From contig NZ_PDNU01000036.1 of NCBI RefSeq assembly GCF_002631185.1, positions 1 through 64,000 on the forward strand: DNA of 64,000 nucleotides, given 5' to 3'. Origin of the DNA: Teichococcus rhizosphaerae. Lineage in GTDB: Bacteria > Pseudomonadota > Alphaproteobacteria > Acetobacterales > Acetobacteraceae. Under the pieces are notes generated by a model, which searched no databases, was not told the origin of the DNA, and saw nothing but the letters and a program-made list of their open reading frames with translations. Positions 53,870-62,796 of this stretch are shown here, piece after piece. Within the stretch, counting starts at the first letter, position 1. Every line of letters starts with the position of its first letter. Made by a program: the position numbers and the translations under genes.

Positions 53870-54907
53870 ATGCTCCACGGCACCCCGCCCCTTCCGGGCA
53901 GGCCCAGCCCCGCTGGCGGCCTGGCCCGCACCATCCCCGGCATTTCGCAGGGCGTTCCGGCGGGCGCTCCCGCGTCCGGCTCGGCTGGCGGCCAGGCGGC
54001 CTATCGCGTGTTTCCGCGCGCCGAATGGGCGGAGCTGCGCGCGAACACGCCCCTGTCCCTGTCGGATGACGACATCGCCGGGCTGCGCGGCCTGACCGAG
54101 CGGCTGTCCATGGCGGAGGTGGTGGACGTGTTCCTGCCCCTGTCGCGGCTGCTGAACCTGCAGGTGGCGGCGGCGCGCGGCCTCGGCGTGGTGCAGGACA
54201 CTTTTCTCGGCCGCCCCGTGGTGCCGCCGCCCTACATCATCGGCATCGCCGGCAGCGTGGCGGTGGGCAAGAGCACCTTCGCCCGCGTGCTGCAGGCAAT
54301 CCTGGCGCGCTGGCCGGACCACCCCAAGGTGGAGCTGGTGACCACGGACGGCTTCCTCTACCCCACCCGGGTGCTGGAGGAGCGCGGGCTGATGCAGCGT
54401 AAGGGCTTCCCCGAGAGCTACGACCTGCGGCGGATGATTGCCTTCCTCAGCGCGGTGAAGGCGGGGGAGCCGGAGGTGGCCGCGCCGGTCTATTCGCACC
54501 TCACCTACGACATCATGCCCGGCCGGCAGCAGATCGTGCGGCGGCCGGACATCCTGATCTTCGAGGGGCTGAACGTGCTGCAGCCTTCCGCCGGGGCGCC
54601 GCTCCTGGCCTCCGACTTCTTCGACTTCTCGGTGTATGTGGACGCGGAGGAGCGGCACATCGCCGAGTGGTACATTCAGCGCTTCCTGCTGCTGCAGCGC
54701 ACCGCCTTCCAGAAGCCCGATTCCTACTTCCAGCGCTACAAGGACCTGCCGGAGGCGGAGGCCGTCGCGGTGGCCCAGAACATCTGGCGGCAGATCAACC
54801 TGGTGAACCTGCACGAGAACATCCAGCCGACGCGCGAGCGGGCGCGGCTCGTGCTGCACAAGGGCGCCGACCACAGCGTGGACGAGATCTGGCTGCGGCG
54901 CATGTGA
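53870..54907 (+). CDS. coaA: Pantothenate kinase (type I)
   Basis: Phosphorylates pantothenate, the first and controlled step of coenzyme A synthesis. The P-loop is [50 protein letters not shown] is the pantothenate pocket, and [24 protein letters not shown] and [24 protein letters not shown] are diagnostic of CoaA. An N-terminal extension of about 30 Pro/Gly-rich residues precedes the core. Length 345. ATG 53870 is chosen; the longer frame overlaps the divergent MBL gene. Confidence 0.95.
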   Translation: MLHGTPPLPGRPSPAGGLARTIPGISQGVPAGAPASGSAGGQAAYRVFPRAEWAELRANTPLSLSDDDIAGLRGLTERLSMAEVVDVFLPLSRLLNLQVAAARGLGVVQDTFLGRPVVPPPYIIGIAGSVAVGKSTFARVLQAILARWPDHPKVELVTTDGFLYPTRVLEERGLMQRKGFPESYDLRRMIAFLSAVKAGEPEVAAPVYSHLTYDIMPGRQQIVRRPDILIFEGLNVLQPSAGAPLLASDFFDFSVYVDAEERHIAEWYIQRFLLLQRTAFQKPDSYFQRYKDLPEAEAVAVAQNIWRQINLVNLHENIQPTRERARLVLHKGADHSVDEIWLRRM

Positions 54908-55102
54908 GGGCGGCCCCCGCCCGCCTCTCCCTGAACCGGAAGCGTCCGTCCGAGGCCGGCCAGGCGGCAGGCCATGTCCTGACGGGCCGTTGAACGGTCC
55001 AGCCAGGAAATTACGCCGATTTCATATTACCGGTTGAATAAGGACGAGGATCATTGAACTCGTCGTGAAGCTCCGCTTTGCCCCCATCGCCATGCGTAAT
55101 TT

Positions 55103-55132
55103 TTGAGTAAAGTCCAGCTTATGCACTATGTC
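55103..55132 (+). promoter_or_regulatory. Candidate promoter of the MBOAT-FkbH-ACP-SGNH operon
   Basis: In a marked A+T-rich island (55005-55135), TTGAGT (55103-55108) is followed after 18 bases by TATGTC (55127-55132). This lies about 70 bases before the first ATG (55205). Another TTGAAT occurs at 55034-55039, so a second promoter is possible. The sharp change in composition supports a promoter or boundary here. Confidence 0.5.
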
Positions 55133-55204
55133 CGGCCGCCGCGTCTCACATCCTGAAGCGCCGTCCTGCCGGGATATCCTGCCTTCGGGGGAGACTTCGC
55201 ACCC

Positions 55205-56818
55205 ATGCTGTTCAACTCGGCCGTCTTCATTGCAGGCTTCCTCCCTGTTGTCTTGCTTGGGTTTTTCCTGTTCGCCGGCACGGGCCGGCAAAGGCTGGCG
55301 GGCCTCTGGCTGACGCTCGCCTCGCTGGTGTTCTATGGCTGGTGGGACCCGCATTACGTGCCGTTGCTGCTGGCCAGCATGACGGCCAACTACCTGCTGG
55401 GCGGATACCTGCTGAAGCACCCCTCCCGCGCGGTGCTGGTGCTGGGCATCGCCGGCAACCTGCTGCTGCTCGGCTACTACAAGTACACGGGCTTCCTGCT
55501 CGGCAGCATCGACCAGGCCTTCGGGCTGGACTGGACGGTGCCCAACATCATCCTGCCGCTGGCCATCTCCTTCTTCACCTTCCAGCAGATCGCCTATCTG
55601 TCGGACGCGCATGACGGCGCGGTGGTGGAGCACGACTTCCTCAACTACTGCCTGTTCATCACCTTCTTTCCCCACCTGATCGCCGGACCCATCACCCACC
55701 ACCGGGAGATGCTTTCCCAGTTCAGCAACCCCGACAATTTCCGCCCCCGCTTCGACAACATCTCGGTGGGCGCCACGCTGTTCGTGCTTGGGCTGTTCAA
55801 GAAGGTGGTGTTCGCCGACCCGATGGGCGCCGAGGCCGCCCCCGTCTTCGCCGCCGCCGCCGAGGGCGCGCGGCTCGGGCTGCTGGATGCCTGGGGCGGC
55901 GCGCTGTCCTACACGCTGCAGATCTATTTCGACTTCTCGGGCTACACCGACATGGCGATCGGCCTCGGCCTGCTGTTCGGCATCAGCCTGCCGCCCAACT
56001 TCGACAGCCCCTACAAGTCGCGCAACGTCATCGAGTACTGGTCGCGCTGGCACATGACGCTGACGCGCTTCCTGACGGCCTATGTGTACAACCCCGTCGT
56101 CATGCGCATCACCCGCGCCCGCGCGGCGGCCGGCAAGCCGCTGCCGCGGCGCGGCAAGATGACCTTCGGCACCTTCCTGGCGCTGGTCGCCTGGCCCACG
56201 GTGCTGACCATGTTCATCTCGGGCGTCTGGCACGGGGCGGGCTGGCAGTTCGTGGCCTTCGGCCTGCTGCACGGCTTCTACCTGGTGGCGGCGCATGCCT
56301 GGCGGGCCTGGAAGGCGCGCACCGGCCGGCCGCTCGACAGCGACAACTGGCTGAAGAACGCGGTGGCCATCCTGTTCACCTTCCTCTGCATCAACGTGGC
56401 CATGGTGTTCTTCCGCGCGCCGCACCTGGAGGGCGCGCTGAACCTGCTGGGCGGCATGGCCGGGCTGAACGGCGTCACCCTGCCGCCCTCCATCGCCGGG
56501 CTGCCAGTGGTGGGCGCGGTGGCGCGGGCGCTCGGCATCGGCGCCGAACCGGGCGTGTTCTTCCGCCCCATGCTGGGGCTGCACATCGCCCTGCTGCTGG
56601 CCATCGTCTGGGGCCTGCCCAACACCCAGCAGTTCATGCGCCACTACCGCACGGCGCTGAACTGGCGGCCGCGCGTGAGCTGGCTGCAGCCGGTGCTGCC
56701 CTTCGCCACCTGGCGGCCCAGCGCGGCCTTCGGCGTGGTGATCGGCCTCGTCGGCTTCTATGCCCTGGCGCGGGCCTTCTCCGCCGCGCCCACCGAATTC
56801 CTCTACTTCCAGTTCTGA
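55205..56818 (+). CDS. MBOAT-family membrane O-acyltransferase (AlgI/DltB-like)
   Basis: Polytopic membrane protein of 537 residues with about 11-12 spans, of the type that takes an acyl group from a cytoplasmic carrier and passes it to an extracytoplasmic acceptor. Family landmarks are FFTFQQIAYLSD, FFPHLIAGPITHH, YFDFSGYTDMAIGLGLLFG, the conserved His283 (EYWSRWHMTLT) and the presumed catalytic His343 (GVWHGAGW). It is the first gene of a four-gene operon with an FkbH-like enzyme, an ACP and an SGNH protein, so the donor is probably the adjacent ACP. The acceptor is unknown. Confidence 0.92.
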   Translation: MLFNSAVFIAGFLPVVLLGFFLFAGTGRQRLAGLWLTLASLVFYGWWDPHYVPLLLASMTANYLLGGYLLKHPSRAVLVLGIAGNLLLLGYYKYTGFLLGSIDQAFGLDWTVPNIILPLAISFFTFQQIAYLSDAHDGAVVEHDFLNYCLFITFFPHLIAGPITHHREMLSQFSNPDNFRPRFDNISVGATLFVLGLFKKVVFADPMGAEAAPVFAAAAEGARLGLLDAWGGALSYTLQIYFDFSGYTDMAIGLGLLFGISLPPNFDSPYKSRNVIEYWSRWHMTLTRFLTAYVYNPVVMRITRARAAAGKPLPRRGKMTFGTFLALVAWPTVLTMFISGVWHGAGWQFVAFGLLHGFYLVAAHAWRAWKARTGRPLDSDNWLKNAVAILFTFLCINVAMVFFRAPHLEGALNLLGGMAGLNGVTLPPSIAGLPVVGAVARALGIGAEPGVFFRPMLGLHIALLLAIVWGLPNTQQFMRHYRTALNWRPRVSWLQPVLPFATWRPSAAFGVVIGLVGFYALARAFSAAPTEFLYFQF

Positions 56819-56828
56819 GGCGGATTCC

Positions 56829-58766
56829 ATGGAACAGCTTCCCTGGCTGCCGGCCCAGGCCGATCTCGGCGCCGCCCTCGGCGCGGCGCGCCGGCTGGAG
56901 CCGGCGGCGCGCTTCGCCGAGGCGGTGCGCCTCGCGGGCTTCCGGCGCGACTTCACCCAGACCGGCCGCATCGACCGGCTGGCGGCCGACGGCCTGGCCG
57001 ACCCGGCGCTGCGCGGCGGCGTCTCCCCCGCCCTGACGCCGCTGCGCCTCGCCATCCTCTCCTCCCACACCGTCGATCACCTGGTGCCAGCCATCCGCGT
57101 CTCGGGCCTCGGCCGCCGCGTGGCGCTCTCGGTGCATGTCGCCCCCTACGGCATGTACCGTCAGGCGCTGCTGGGCGAGGACCCGGAGCTGGCCGCCTTC
57201 GCCCCGCAGCTCGTCCTGCTGGCGCTCGATGCGCGCGACGCGCCGATCGACCTGCCGCTGGACAGCGGCGAGGACGCCGTGGAGGCCGCCGTGCAGGCGC
57301 GCACCGACGAGCTGCGCACCCTTTGGCGCCGGGCGCGTGCCCGCTACGGCGCGCAGGTGGTGCAGCAGACCCTGGTGGCCCCCGACCCGCTGCTGTTCGG
57401 CTCCTTCGAGGCGCTGGTGCCGGCCGCGCCGCACAGCATCATCGAGCGGCTGAACACCGCCATCCGCGCCGCCGCGCGGGAGGAGGGGGTGCTGCTGCTG
57501 GACCTCGCCTGGCAGGCGGCCCGCCTCGGCCATGGCTCGGGGCTGGCCGACCCGGTGCGCTGGCACCAGGCCAAGCAGCTCGTCAGCCCGGTGCTGGCGC
57601 CGCTCTATGGCGACCTCGTGGCCCGCATCGCCGGCGCCGTCGCCGGCACCTCGCGCAAGTGCCTGGTGCTGGATCTGGACAACACCCTCTGGGGCGGCGT
57701 CATCGGCGATGACGGGCTGGACGGCATCCGGCTCGGCCAGGGCAACGCCACGGGCGAGGCCTTCCTCGCCTTCCAGCGCTACGCCGCGGCGCTCGGCAAG
57801 CGCGGCGTCATCCTCGCCGTGTGCAGCAAGAACACCGAGGCGGTGGCCGTGGAGGTGTTCGAGAAGCACCCCGAGATGGCGCTCCGGCGCGGCGACATCG
57901 CCTGCTTCGTCGCCAACTGGAACGACAAGGCCGGCAACCTCCGCCACATCGCCAGGACATTGAACATCGGCCTCGACAGCCTCGTCTTCGTCGATGACAA
58001 CCCGGCCGAGCGCGAGATCATCCGCCGCGAGCTGCCGGAGGTGGCGGTGCCGGAGGTGACGGAGGACGTGTCCGACTACCCGGCCATCCTCGGCGCCGCG
58101 GGCTACTTCGAGGCCGCCGGCTTCACCGCCGACGACGCGGCGCGCGCCCGCTCCTACGCGCTGAACGCCGAGCGGCAGGCGGCGCTGGAGCAGGCCACCG
58201 ACATCACCGGCTACCTCCGCAGCTTGGCCATGCGCATGACGGCGCGCCGCGTGGGCCCGGCCGAGCTGCCGCGCGTGACGCAGCTCATCAACAAGACCAA
58301 CCAGTTCAACCTGACCACCCGCCGCTACACGGAGGCCGACACGGCCCGCTTCGCCGCCGACCCGGACACGCTGCTGATCTCCGTCCGCCTTGCCGACCGC
58401 TTCGGCGACAACGGGCTGATCGCCGTGCTGATGGCGCGCCCCGACGCGGCGCTGCCGCCCGGCGAGCTGCTTATCGACACCTGGCTGATGAGCTGCCGCG
58501 TGCTGGGCCGCCAGGTGGAGGAAGCCTCGCTCGGCGTGCTGCTGGACCATGCCGCGCGGCGCGGCGTGAAGGCGCTGGTCGGCGAGTACCGCCCCACCGC
58601 CAAGAACGGCATGGTCGCCCAGCACTACGCCAGGCTGGGCTTCGAGCCGATGCCGGCGCCGGCAGGCGCCGAGCCCGACAGTCTCACGATGGGCGCCACC
58701 TTCTGGCGCTACGAACTGCGCGCCGCCGAGGCGCCCGCCCATTACATCGAAGTGGAAGCCGCATGA
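56829..58766 (+). CDS. FkbH-like HAD-IIIC/acyltransferase (glyceryl-ACP-forming type)
   Basis: Residues 1-260 are the FkbH N-terminal domain (LRLAILSSHTVDHLVPAIR). Residues 275-410 are a HAD phosphatase core with the catalytic Asp282 and Asp284 (LDLDNTLWGG), CSKNTE and Asp389-390 (FVDDNP). Residues 470-640 form an acyltransferase-like domain with Cys556 in MSCRVLGRQVE and KNGMVAQHYARLGF. Characterised FkbH-type enzymes take 1,3-bisphosphoglycerate, dephosphorylate it and load glycerate on an ACP through a cysteine. Length 645. It starts 10 bases after the MBOAT gene and overlaps the ACP gene by 4. Confidence 0.9.
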   Translation: MEQLPWLPAQADLGAALGAARRLEPAARFAEAVRLAGFRRDFTQTGRIDRLAADGLADPALRGGVSPALTPLRLAILSSHTVDHLVPAIRVSGLGRRVALSVHVAPYGMYRQALLGEDPELAAFAPQLVLLALDARDAPIDLPLDSGEDAVEAAVQARTDELRTLWRRARARYGAQVVQQTLVAPDPLLFGSFEALVPAAPHSIIERLNTAIRAAAREEGVLLLDLAWQAARLGHGSGLADPVRWHQAKQLVSPVLAPLYGDLVARIAGAVAGTSRKCLVLDLDNTLWGGVIGDDGLDGIRLGQGNATGEAFLAFQRYAAALGKRGVILAVCSKNTEAVAVEVFEKHPEMALRRGDIACFVANWNDKAGNLRHIARTLNIGLDSLVFVDDNPAEREIIRRELPEVAVPEVTEDVSDYPAILGAAGYFEAAGFTADDAARARSYALNAERQAALEQATDITGYLRSLAMRMTARRVGPAELPRVTQLINKTNQFNLTTRRYTEADTARFAADPDTLLISVRLADRFGDNGLIAVLMARPDAALPPGELLIDTWLMSCRVLGRQVEEASLGVLLDHAARRGVKALVGEYRPTAKNGMVAQHYARLGFEPMPAPAGAEPDSLTMGATFWRYELRAAEAPAHYIEVEAA

Positions 58767-59014
58767 CCGAGGCCCAGATCTACGACGCCCTGACCGAGGT
58801 GTTCCAGGACGTGTTCGACGACGACGCCATCCGCCTGACCGCCGCCACCACCGCGGCCGACGTGCCGGGCTGGGACAGCCAGGCGCATGTGAACCTCGTC
58901 GTCGCGGCCGAGATGCGCTTCGGGGTCCGCTTCCGCACCGCCGAGCTGGAGTCGCTGCACAATGTGGGCGACTTCGTGAACCTCATCGCCAGCAAGCAGC
59001 AGGGAGCGCGCTAG
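58763..59014 (+). CDS. Acyl carrier protein
   Basis: An 83-residue carrier with the 4'-phosphopantetheine attachment Ser39 in GWDSQAHVNLVV. The four-helix layout (ALTEVFQDVFDDD, then the DSQ helix and RFRTAELESLHNVGDFVNLI) is clear. It is not the fatty-acid AcpP (the D-S-L consensus reads D-S-Q). The overlap with the FkbH-like gene (ATGA) and position before the SGNH gene mark it as the dedicated carrier of this operon. It probably holds the glyceryl or acyl group. Confidence 0.93.
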   Translation: MTEAQIYDALTEVFQDVFDDDAIRLTAATTAADVPGWDSQAHVNLVVAAEMRFGVRFRTAELESLHNVGDFVNLIASKQQGAR

Positions 59015-59016
59015 CC

Positions 59017-60069
59017 ATGTCCCCCCCTCCCGGCCAGCCTTCCCCCGAGAAGGAGCGGGATGCGGCGCAGGCCGGCCCTGCCGTCTCGCCGCGCTACCTG
59101 AGCGCGCTGTTCGGCACGGCCTTCGCCGCGCTGCTGGGCTTCTACGCCCTGCTGTTCGGCCTGGACGCCGCCGGGCGCCTGCCGCCGCCGGCCTTCGCCA
59201 ACTCCATCTGCGTCGATGAGAAACTGGCCTTCCACCGCGGCCACCCCGTGCCGGGCGCGACGCTGCTGGTGATCGGCTCCTCCGTCGCCTGGCGCCACTT
59301 CGACGGCGACGCGGTGGTGGAGCGCAACCCGCGCGCCGTGCCGCTGAGCGGCGCCTTCTGCGGCCTTTCGGCCAATCAGAGCGTGTTCGCCGCCAACTGG
59401 TTCCTGGACCGCCAGCCGGCCGTGCGCGAGGTGCTGCTGATCGCCTCGCCGCAGGATTTCGAGAACTGCTCCACCGTGCGCACCGCGCTGTTCGACAGCG
59501 CGGACGCGGCGTCCTTCGTGAGCGGCGCCTCGCCCTGGCCGTTCTACATGCGCTACTTCGCCCCCGGCTCGCTGCTGCGCAACGCCGCCGAGATCGGCGC
59601 CAAGCGCAGCGGCGAGAACTTCGTCGATCCGCTGGTGTTCGACCGCTACGGCAGCGGCCCGCTCGACACCGCCCGCAACCGCGAGACGCTGCTCTACGGC
59701 ATGGTGCGGACGCTGGACCCGGCCTGCTTCGACGCCGTGGCCGGCCTGGGCGAGCGGCTGCGCCGGGAAGGGCGGCGGCTGCTGGTGGCCTCCACCCCGC
59801 TCAACCCCGCCTGGAAGGCGGAGGGCGACCCGGAAGGCCGCACCGTGGCCGAGTTCAACCGGCGCATGCAGGCGGCCCTCGCCCCCTCGGGCGGCGTGTT
59901 CTGGGACGGGGACGCGGCGAAGGTGGTGGAGCCGGACGCCTTCTTCGACGCCATCCATCTGCGCTGGTCGGCCGCCCGCACCTACTCGGACGCGCTGACC
60001 GAGGCGCTGAAGCTGGGCCAGGCCGCCCCGCCGCGCCCCACCCTGCTCTCCGAGCAGCGCACCCACTGA
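59017..60069 (+). CDS. Membrane-anchored SGNH-type protein (DltD/AlgJ-like)
   Basis: The N-terminus is cytoplasmic, with one membrane helix at about residues 27-49 (YLSALFGTAFAALLGFYALLF), and the rest lies outside. The nucleophile motif is ATLLVIGSSVAWRHFDGD, with Ser89 as likely nucleophile. The C-terminal DxxH dyad is Asp311 and His314 (FFDAIHLRWSAA). The spacing and topology resemble DltD and AlgJ/AlgX-like SGNH enzymes that act with MBOAT partners. Length 350. Sequence identity to any named protein is low by eye, so the family call rests on motifs and context. It is the last gene of the operon, 2 bases after the ACP. Confidence 0.75.
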   Translation: MSPPPGQPSPEKERDAAQAGPAVSPRYLSALFGTAFAALLGFYALLFGLDAAGRLPPPAFANSICVDEKLAFHRGHPVPGATLLVIGSSVAWRHFDGDAVVERNPRAVPLSGAFCGLSANQSVFAANWFLDRQPAVREVLLIASPQDFENCSTVRTALFDSADAASFVSGASPWPFYMRYFAPGSLLRNAAEIGAKRSGENFVDPLVFDRYGSGPLDTARNRETLLYGMVRTLDPACFDAVAGLGERLRREGRRLLVASTPLNPAWKAEGDPEGRTVAEFNRRMQAALAPSGGVFWDGDAAKVVEPDAFFDAIHLRWSAARTYSDALTEALKLGQAAPPRPTLLSEQRTH

Positions 60070-60090
60070 CCGCGCCGGAGCGGGATGGCG

Positions 60091-60116
60091 GAAAGGCGGC
60101 CCCGGGCCGCCTTTTT
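60091..60116 (+). terminator. Strong intrinsic terminator of the MBOAT operon
   Basis: AAAGGCGGC and GCCGCCTTT form a long stem around a CCCGGG centre, followed by TTTTT, starting 22 bases after the SGNH gene stop. It closes the four-gene unit. Confidence 0.9.
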
Positions 60117-60319
60117 CGTGCCCGGCGCGGCATGAGGGCTGGAAACGCGGCAAGGCAGGGCGACTGGCCTGCGCGCCTGCTCTCGGAACCTGGAATTCTG
60201 GGGAAACTCGCGCGGCGGGTGGTGGAGCTGAGGGGAACCTCGGAACCCAGCACGATCAATGGTTTACCCCGCCACCTTGTGCCAATTCTGAGCAGCAAGA
60301 TCAACGGTTTTCGGACCAT

Positions 60320-62584
60320 GTGGCTACCGATGAGGTAGGGTCTGATCACCCTCAGCCTACCACACTTTCCGAGCTTGCCACCCTCCCCCGCTGGGTGGCG
60401 TGGCAGACGGAGGGGCGGGGCGCCGCTGGCAAGCCGACCAAGGTTCCCTATGCGCCGGATGGGCGGAAGGCCAAGGCCGATGACCCACGGAGCTGGGGCG
60501 TCCGCCAGGAAGCATCTGACCGTGCCGCCCTGCTGCCACGTCCCTTTGGCTCCGGCGGTGTTGGCCTGGAGCTGGGCGACCATGGCGGCATCGCCATCGG
60601 CGGCATCGACCTGGATACCTGCCGCAACCCTCAGACTGGAGTTCTGGCATCCTGGGCAAGCGAGGTGGTGGAGCGGTTCGCCACCTATTCCGAGGTGTCG
60701 CCCTCCGGCTCGGGAGTGAAGCTGTTCTTCACCTACGACTCGGCCGATGGCGTGGCGATCCGCAAGGCCATGGGGACCGAGACAGGCCGGAAGTGGGCGC
60801 GCAAAGGTGGCGACCACCCGCCCGGCATCGAACTCTATATCTCGGGCCGCTTCTTTGCCGTCACCGATGAGCGCAGCCCGGGGGCGCCTCTGGAGCTGCG
60901 CCAGGCCACGCTGGACGATCTGGAATGGCTGATCACCGAGGCCGGGCCGGAGATGGCCGCGGCTGGGCAGGAAGAACCACGTCCGCGCCCTGCCCAGAAG
61001 AAGGCTTCCGGCTCACGCACCGGCAGCGGTGACGGCAGCCGCAGCGCCAAGGCCTTCAAGCTGGCCGCGCAGATCCGGCGGGGCGGTGGCGACTTCCCGG
61101 CCTTCCTGGAGGCCCTGGACGCCGATCCCCATACCGCAGCATGGAAGGCTGAGAAGGGAGAGGCTGACGGCGGCCGGGAGCTACGCCGTGCCTGGGAACG
61201 GGCCAGCGCATCGGTGGAACAGGACGTTCTGCTGACGGAGCACGGCGTTGCCGTCGCCTTCACGAACCGCTTCCGGGACCGGCTCCGGTACTGCCATGAC
61301 GCCGGCTCCTGGTACGAATGGACCGGCACCCACTGGCGGCAGGACCGTAAGCACGCCGCGTTCAGCTTCGCCCGTGAGCTGGTGTCGCAAGCCAACCGCG
61401 AGGCCGAGTTCAAGACGCAGGCTATCACCGGCAAGGCATCCTTCGCAGGCGGCGTCGAGAAGTTCGCCCAGCGTGACCCTGCCCATGCTGTGACGGTCGA
61501 GGATTGGGACCAGGACCCGTTCCTCCTGGCCACGCCGGGCGGCACGGTGGATCTGCGCACCGGTAAGATGCGGGCGGCCAGGCCGGGCGACATGATGACC
61601 CGCGTGACGGCTGTGGCGCCGGCTCCGCTAGGGACGGATGCGCCGATCTGGCGGGCCTTCCTTCTGCAGGCCACCAAGGGGGACCACCAGCTCATTGGCT
61701 TCCTGAAGCGGTGGTTTGGCTACTGCCTGACCGGCAGCACCCGGGAGCATGCCCTGTTCTTCGGCTACGGGCCGGGCGGTAACGGCAAGTCCGTCATCCT
61801 CAACACCATGTCGCGGATCATGGGCGATTACGCCGTTGTGGCGGCCATGGAGACCTTCACGGCCAGCCACGGGGACAAGCACCCTACCGACCTCGCCATG
61901 CTCCGTGGCGCCCGCCTAGTGACCGCCACGGAGACGGAGGAGGGCCGCGCCTGGGCCGAGAGCCGCATCAAGCAGATGACGGGCGGCGATCCCGTCTCAG
62001 CACGCTTCATGCGCCAGGACTTCTTCACCTACCGGCCGCAGTTCAAGATCACCATCGCGGGCAACAACAAGCCGGTGCTGCGGAATGTGGATGAGGCCGC
62101 GCGCCGCCGCTTCAACATCGTCCCCTTCCTCTACAAGCCGGCGCAGAAGGATCTGGACCTTGAAGCCAAGCTGGAGGCGGAGTGGCCCGCCATCCTGGCA
62201 TGGATGATCGACGGCTGCCTGGCGTGGCAGGCTGATGGGCTGACGAAGCCGGACGTGGTGAATGCGGCCACGGCGGAATACTTCGAAGCGCAGGACCACT
62301 TCAGCCGGTGGCTGGCGGAGTGCTGCGACCTTCGCCCAGAAGCGAGCGTCCGGCCGGGCCAACTGCTCACCAGCTTCAATCAGTGGTGCGAGCGCAACGG
62401 CGAGCAAGCCAGCGACAATCGTAAGCTCCGGGGGATGCTGGAGCGCACCCCCGGCCTCCGATACCGCACTGTGAAGGGCTATCCCTTTGTTCGGGGCATC
62501 TACCTGCTCTCCGAAGCTGAGCTGCGTCAGCGTCAGCAGGAGGCTGCCCATCATCCCCAGGGTGAGGAGGGTGAGGGATGGTGA
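60320..62584 (+). CDS. Phage/satellite primase-helicase (P4-alpha/D5 type)
   Basis: Multidomain replication protein of 754 residues. The N-terminal part looks like a bifunctional primase/polymerase region (LPRWVAWQTEGRGAAG, GIDLDTCRNPQ, SPSGSGVKLFFTYD). The middle has the D5_N element (FLLATPGGTVDLRTGKM, LIGFLKRWFGYCLTGST). The C-terminal SF3 helicase has Walker A GPGGNGKS (Asn488, Lys490), Walker B ARLVTATETEEGRAW and sensor FKITIAGNNKPVL. Starting codon GTG 60320 is the only clear one, and its ribosome-binding site is weak. Base use is lower in G+C than the flanks, consistent with a mobile element. Confidence 0.9.
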   Translation: MATDEVGSDHPQPTTLSELATLPRWVAWQTEGRGAAGKPTKVPYAPDGRKAKADDPRSWGVRQEASDRAALLPRPFGSGGVGLELGDHGGIAIGGIDLDTCRNPQTGVLASWASEVVERFATYSEVSPSGSGVKLFFTYDSADGVAIRKAMGTETGRKWARKGGDHPPGIELYISGRFFAVTDERSPGAPLELRQATLDDLEWLITEAGPEMAAAGQEEPRPRPAQKKASGSRTGSGDGSRSAKAFKLAAQIRRGGGDFPAFLEALDADPHTAAWKAEKGEADGGRELRRAWERASASVEQDVLLTEHGVAVAFTNRFRDRLRYCHDAGSWYEWTGTHWRQDRKHAAFSFARELVSQANREAEFKTQAITGKASFAGGVEKFAQRDPAHAVTVEDWDQDPFLLATPGGTVDLRTGKMRAARPGDMMTRVTAVAPAPLGTDAPIWRAFLLQATKGDHQLIGFLKRWFGYCLTGSTREHALFFGYGPGGNGKSVILNTMSRIMGDYAVVAAMETFTASHGDKHPTDLAMLRGARLVTATETEEGRAWAESRIKQMTGGDPVSARFMRQDFFTYRPQFKITIAGNNKPVLRNVDEAARRRFNIVPFLYKPAQKDLDLEAKLEAEWPAILAWMIDGCLAWQADGLTKPDVVNAATAEYFEAQDHFSRWLAECCDLRPEASVRPGQLLTSFNQWCERNGEQASDNRKLRGMLERTPGLRYRTVKGYPFVRGIYLLSEAELRQRQQEAAHHPQGEEGEGW

Positions 62585-62671
62585 GGGATCAGGTCGTTGA
62601 TGCGCCACGTGCGCGCGCACGTGTAGTGGGAGATACGGGGGTGAGGCCACCATCCCTCACCCCGGTCACCC
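62561..62671. other. Iteron and nested dyads after the primase-helicase gene (possible origin)
   Basis: GGTGAGG occurs directly at 62561, 62570, 62580 and 62640 and inverted at 62655-62661. The 14-base arms GGTGAGGGATGGTG (62570-62583) and its exact complement (62648-62661) enclose the perfect 18-base palindrome CACGTGCGCGCGCACGTG (62606-62623). Both dyads share nearly the same centre (about 62615). The arrangement recalls replication origins bound by P4-type proteins, but part of it also codes for protein. Confidence 0.45.
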
Positions 62672-62796
62672 TCGAAGAGCTGGCGTGCCGGGTGGCGCGC
62701 CTCTCTCTCAGTCACCGTGACCCTGAGATGTTCCATATCGAGAAGTCGGAGCTAGCGGCCGAGCTGCGGCGACTGGCGCGGGCTTGGCGCCCATGA
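62578..62796 (+). CDS. Small hypothetical protein, 72 residues
   Basis: It overlaps the end of the primase-helicase gene (ATG 62578; primase stop at 62582-62584), with GAGGAGGGTGAGG just upstream, so coupled translation is likely. The peptide begins MVRDQVVDAPRARARVVG and ends in a more regular helical part (SHRDPEMFHIEKSELAAELRRLARAWRP) that looks like a small DNA- or protein-binding helix pair. No family is recognised. It overlaps the next ORF by ATGA, typical of compact phage gene blocks. Its DNA also carries the nested dyads. Confidence 0.6.
   Translation: MVRDQVVDAPRARARVVGDTGVRPPSLTPVTLEELACRVARLSLSHRDPEMFHIEKSELAAELRRLARAWRP

Noticed and set aside
60132-60338. 68-codon plus-strand ORF before the primase gene
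   Set aside because: No recognisable features, weak ribosome-binding site, and it overlaps the primase start in another frame.
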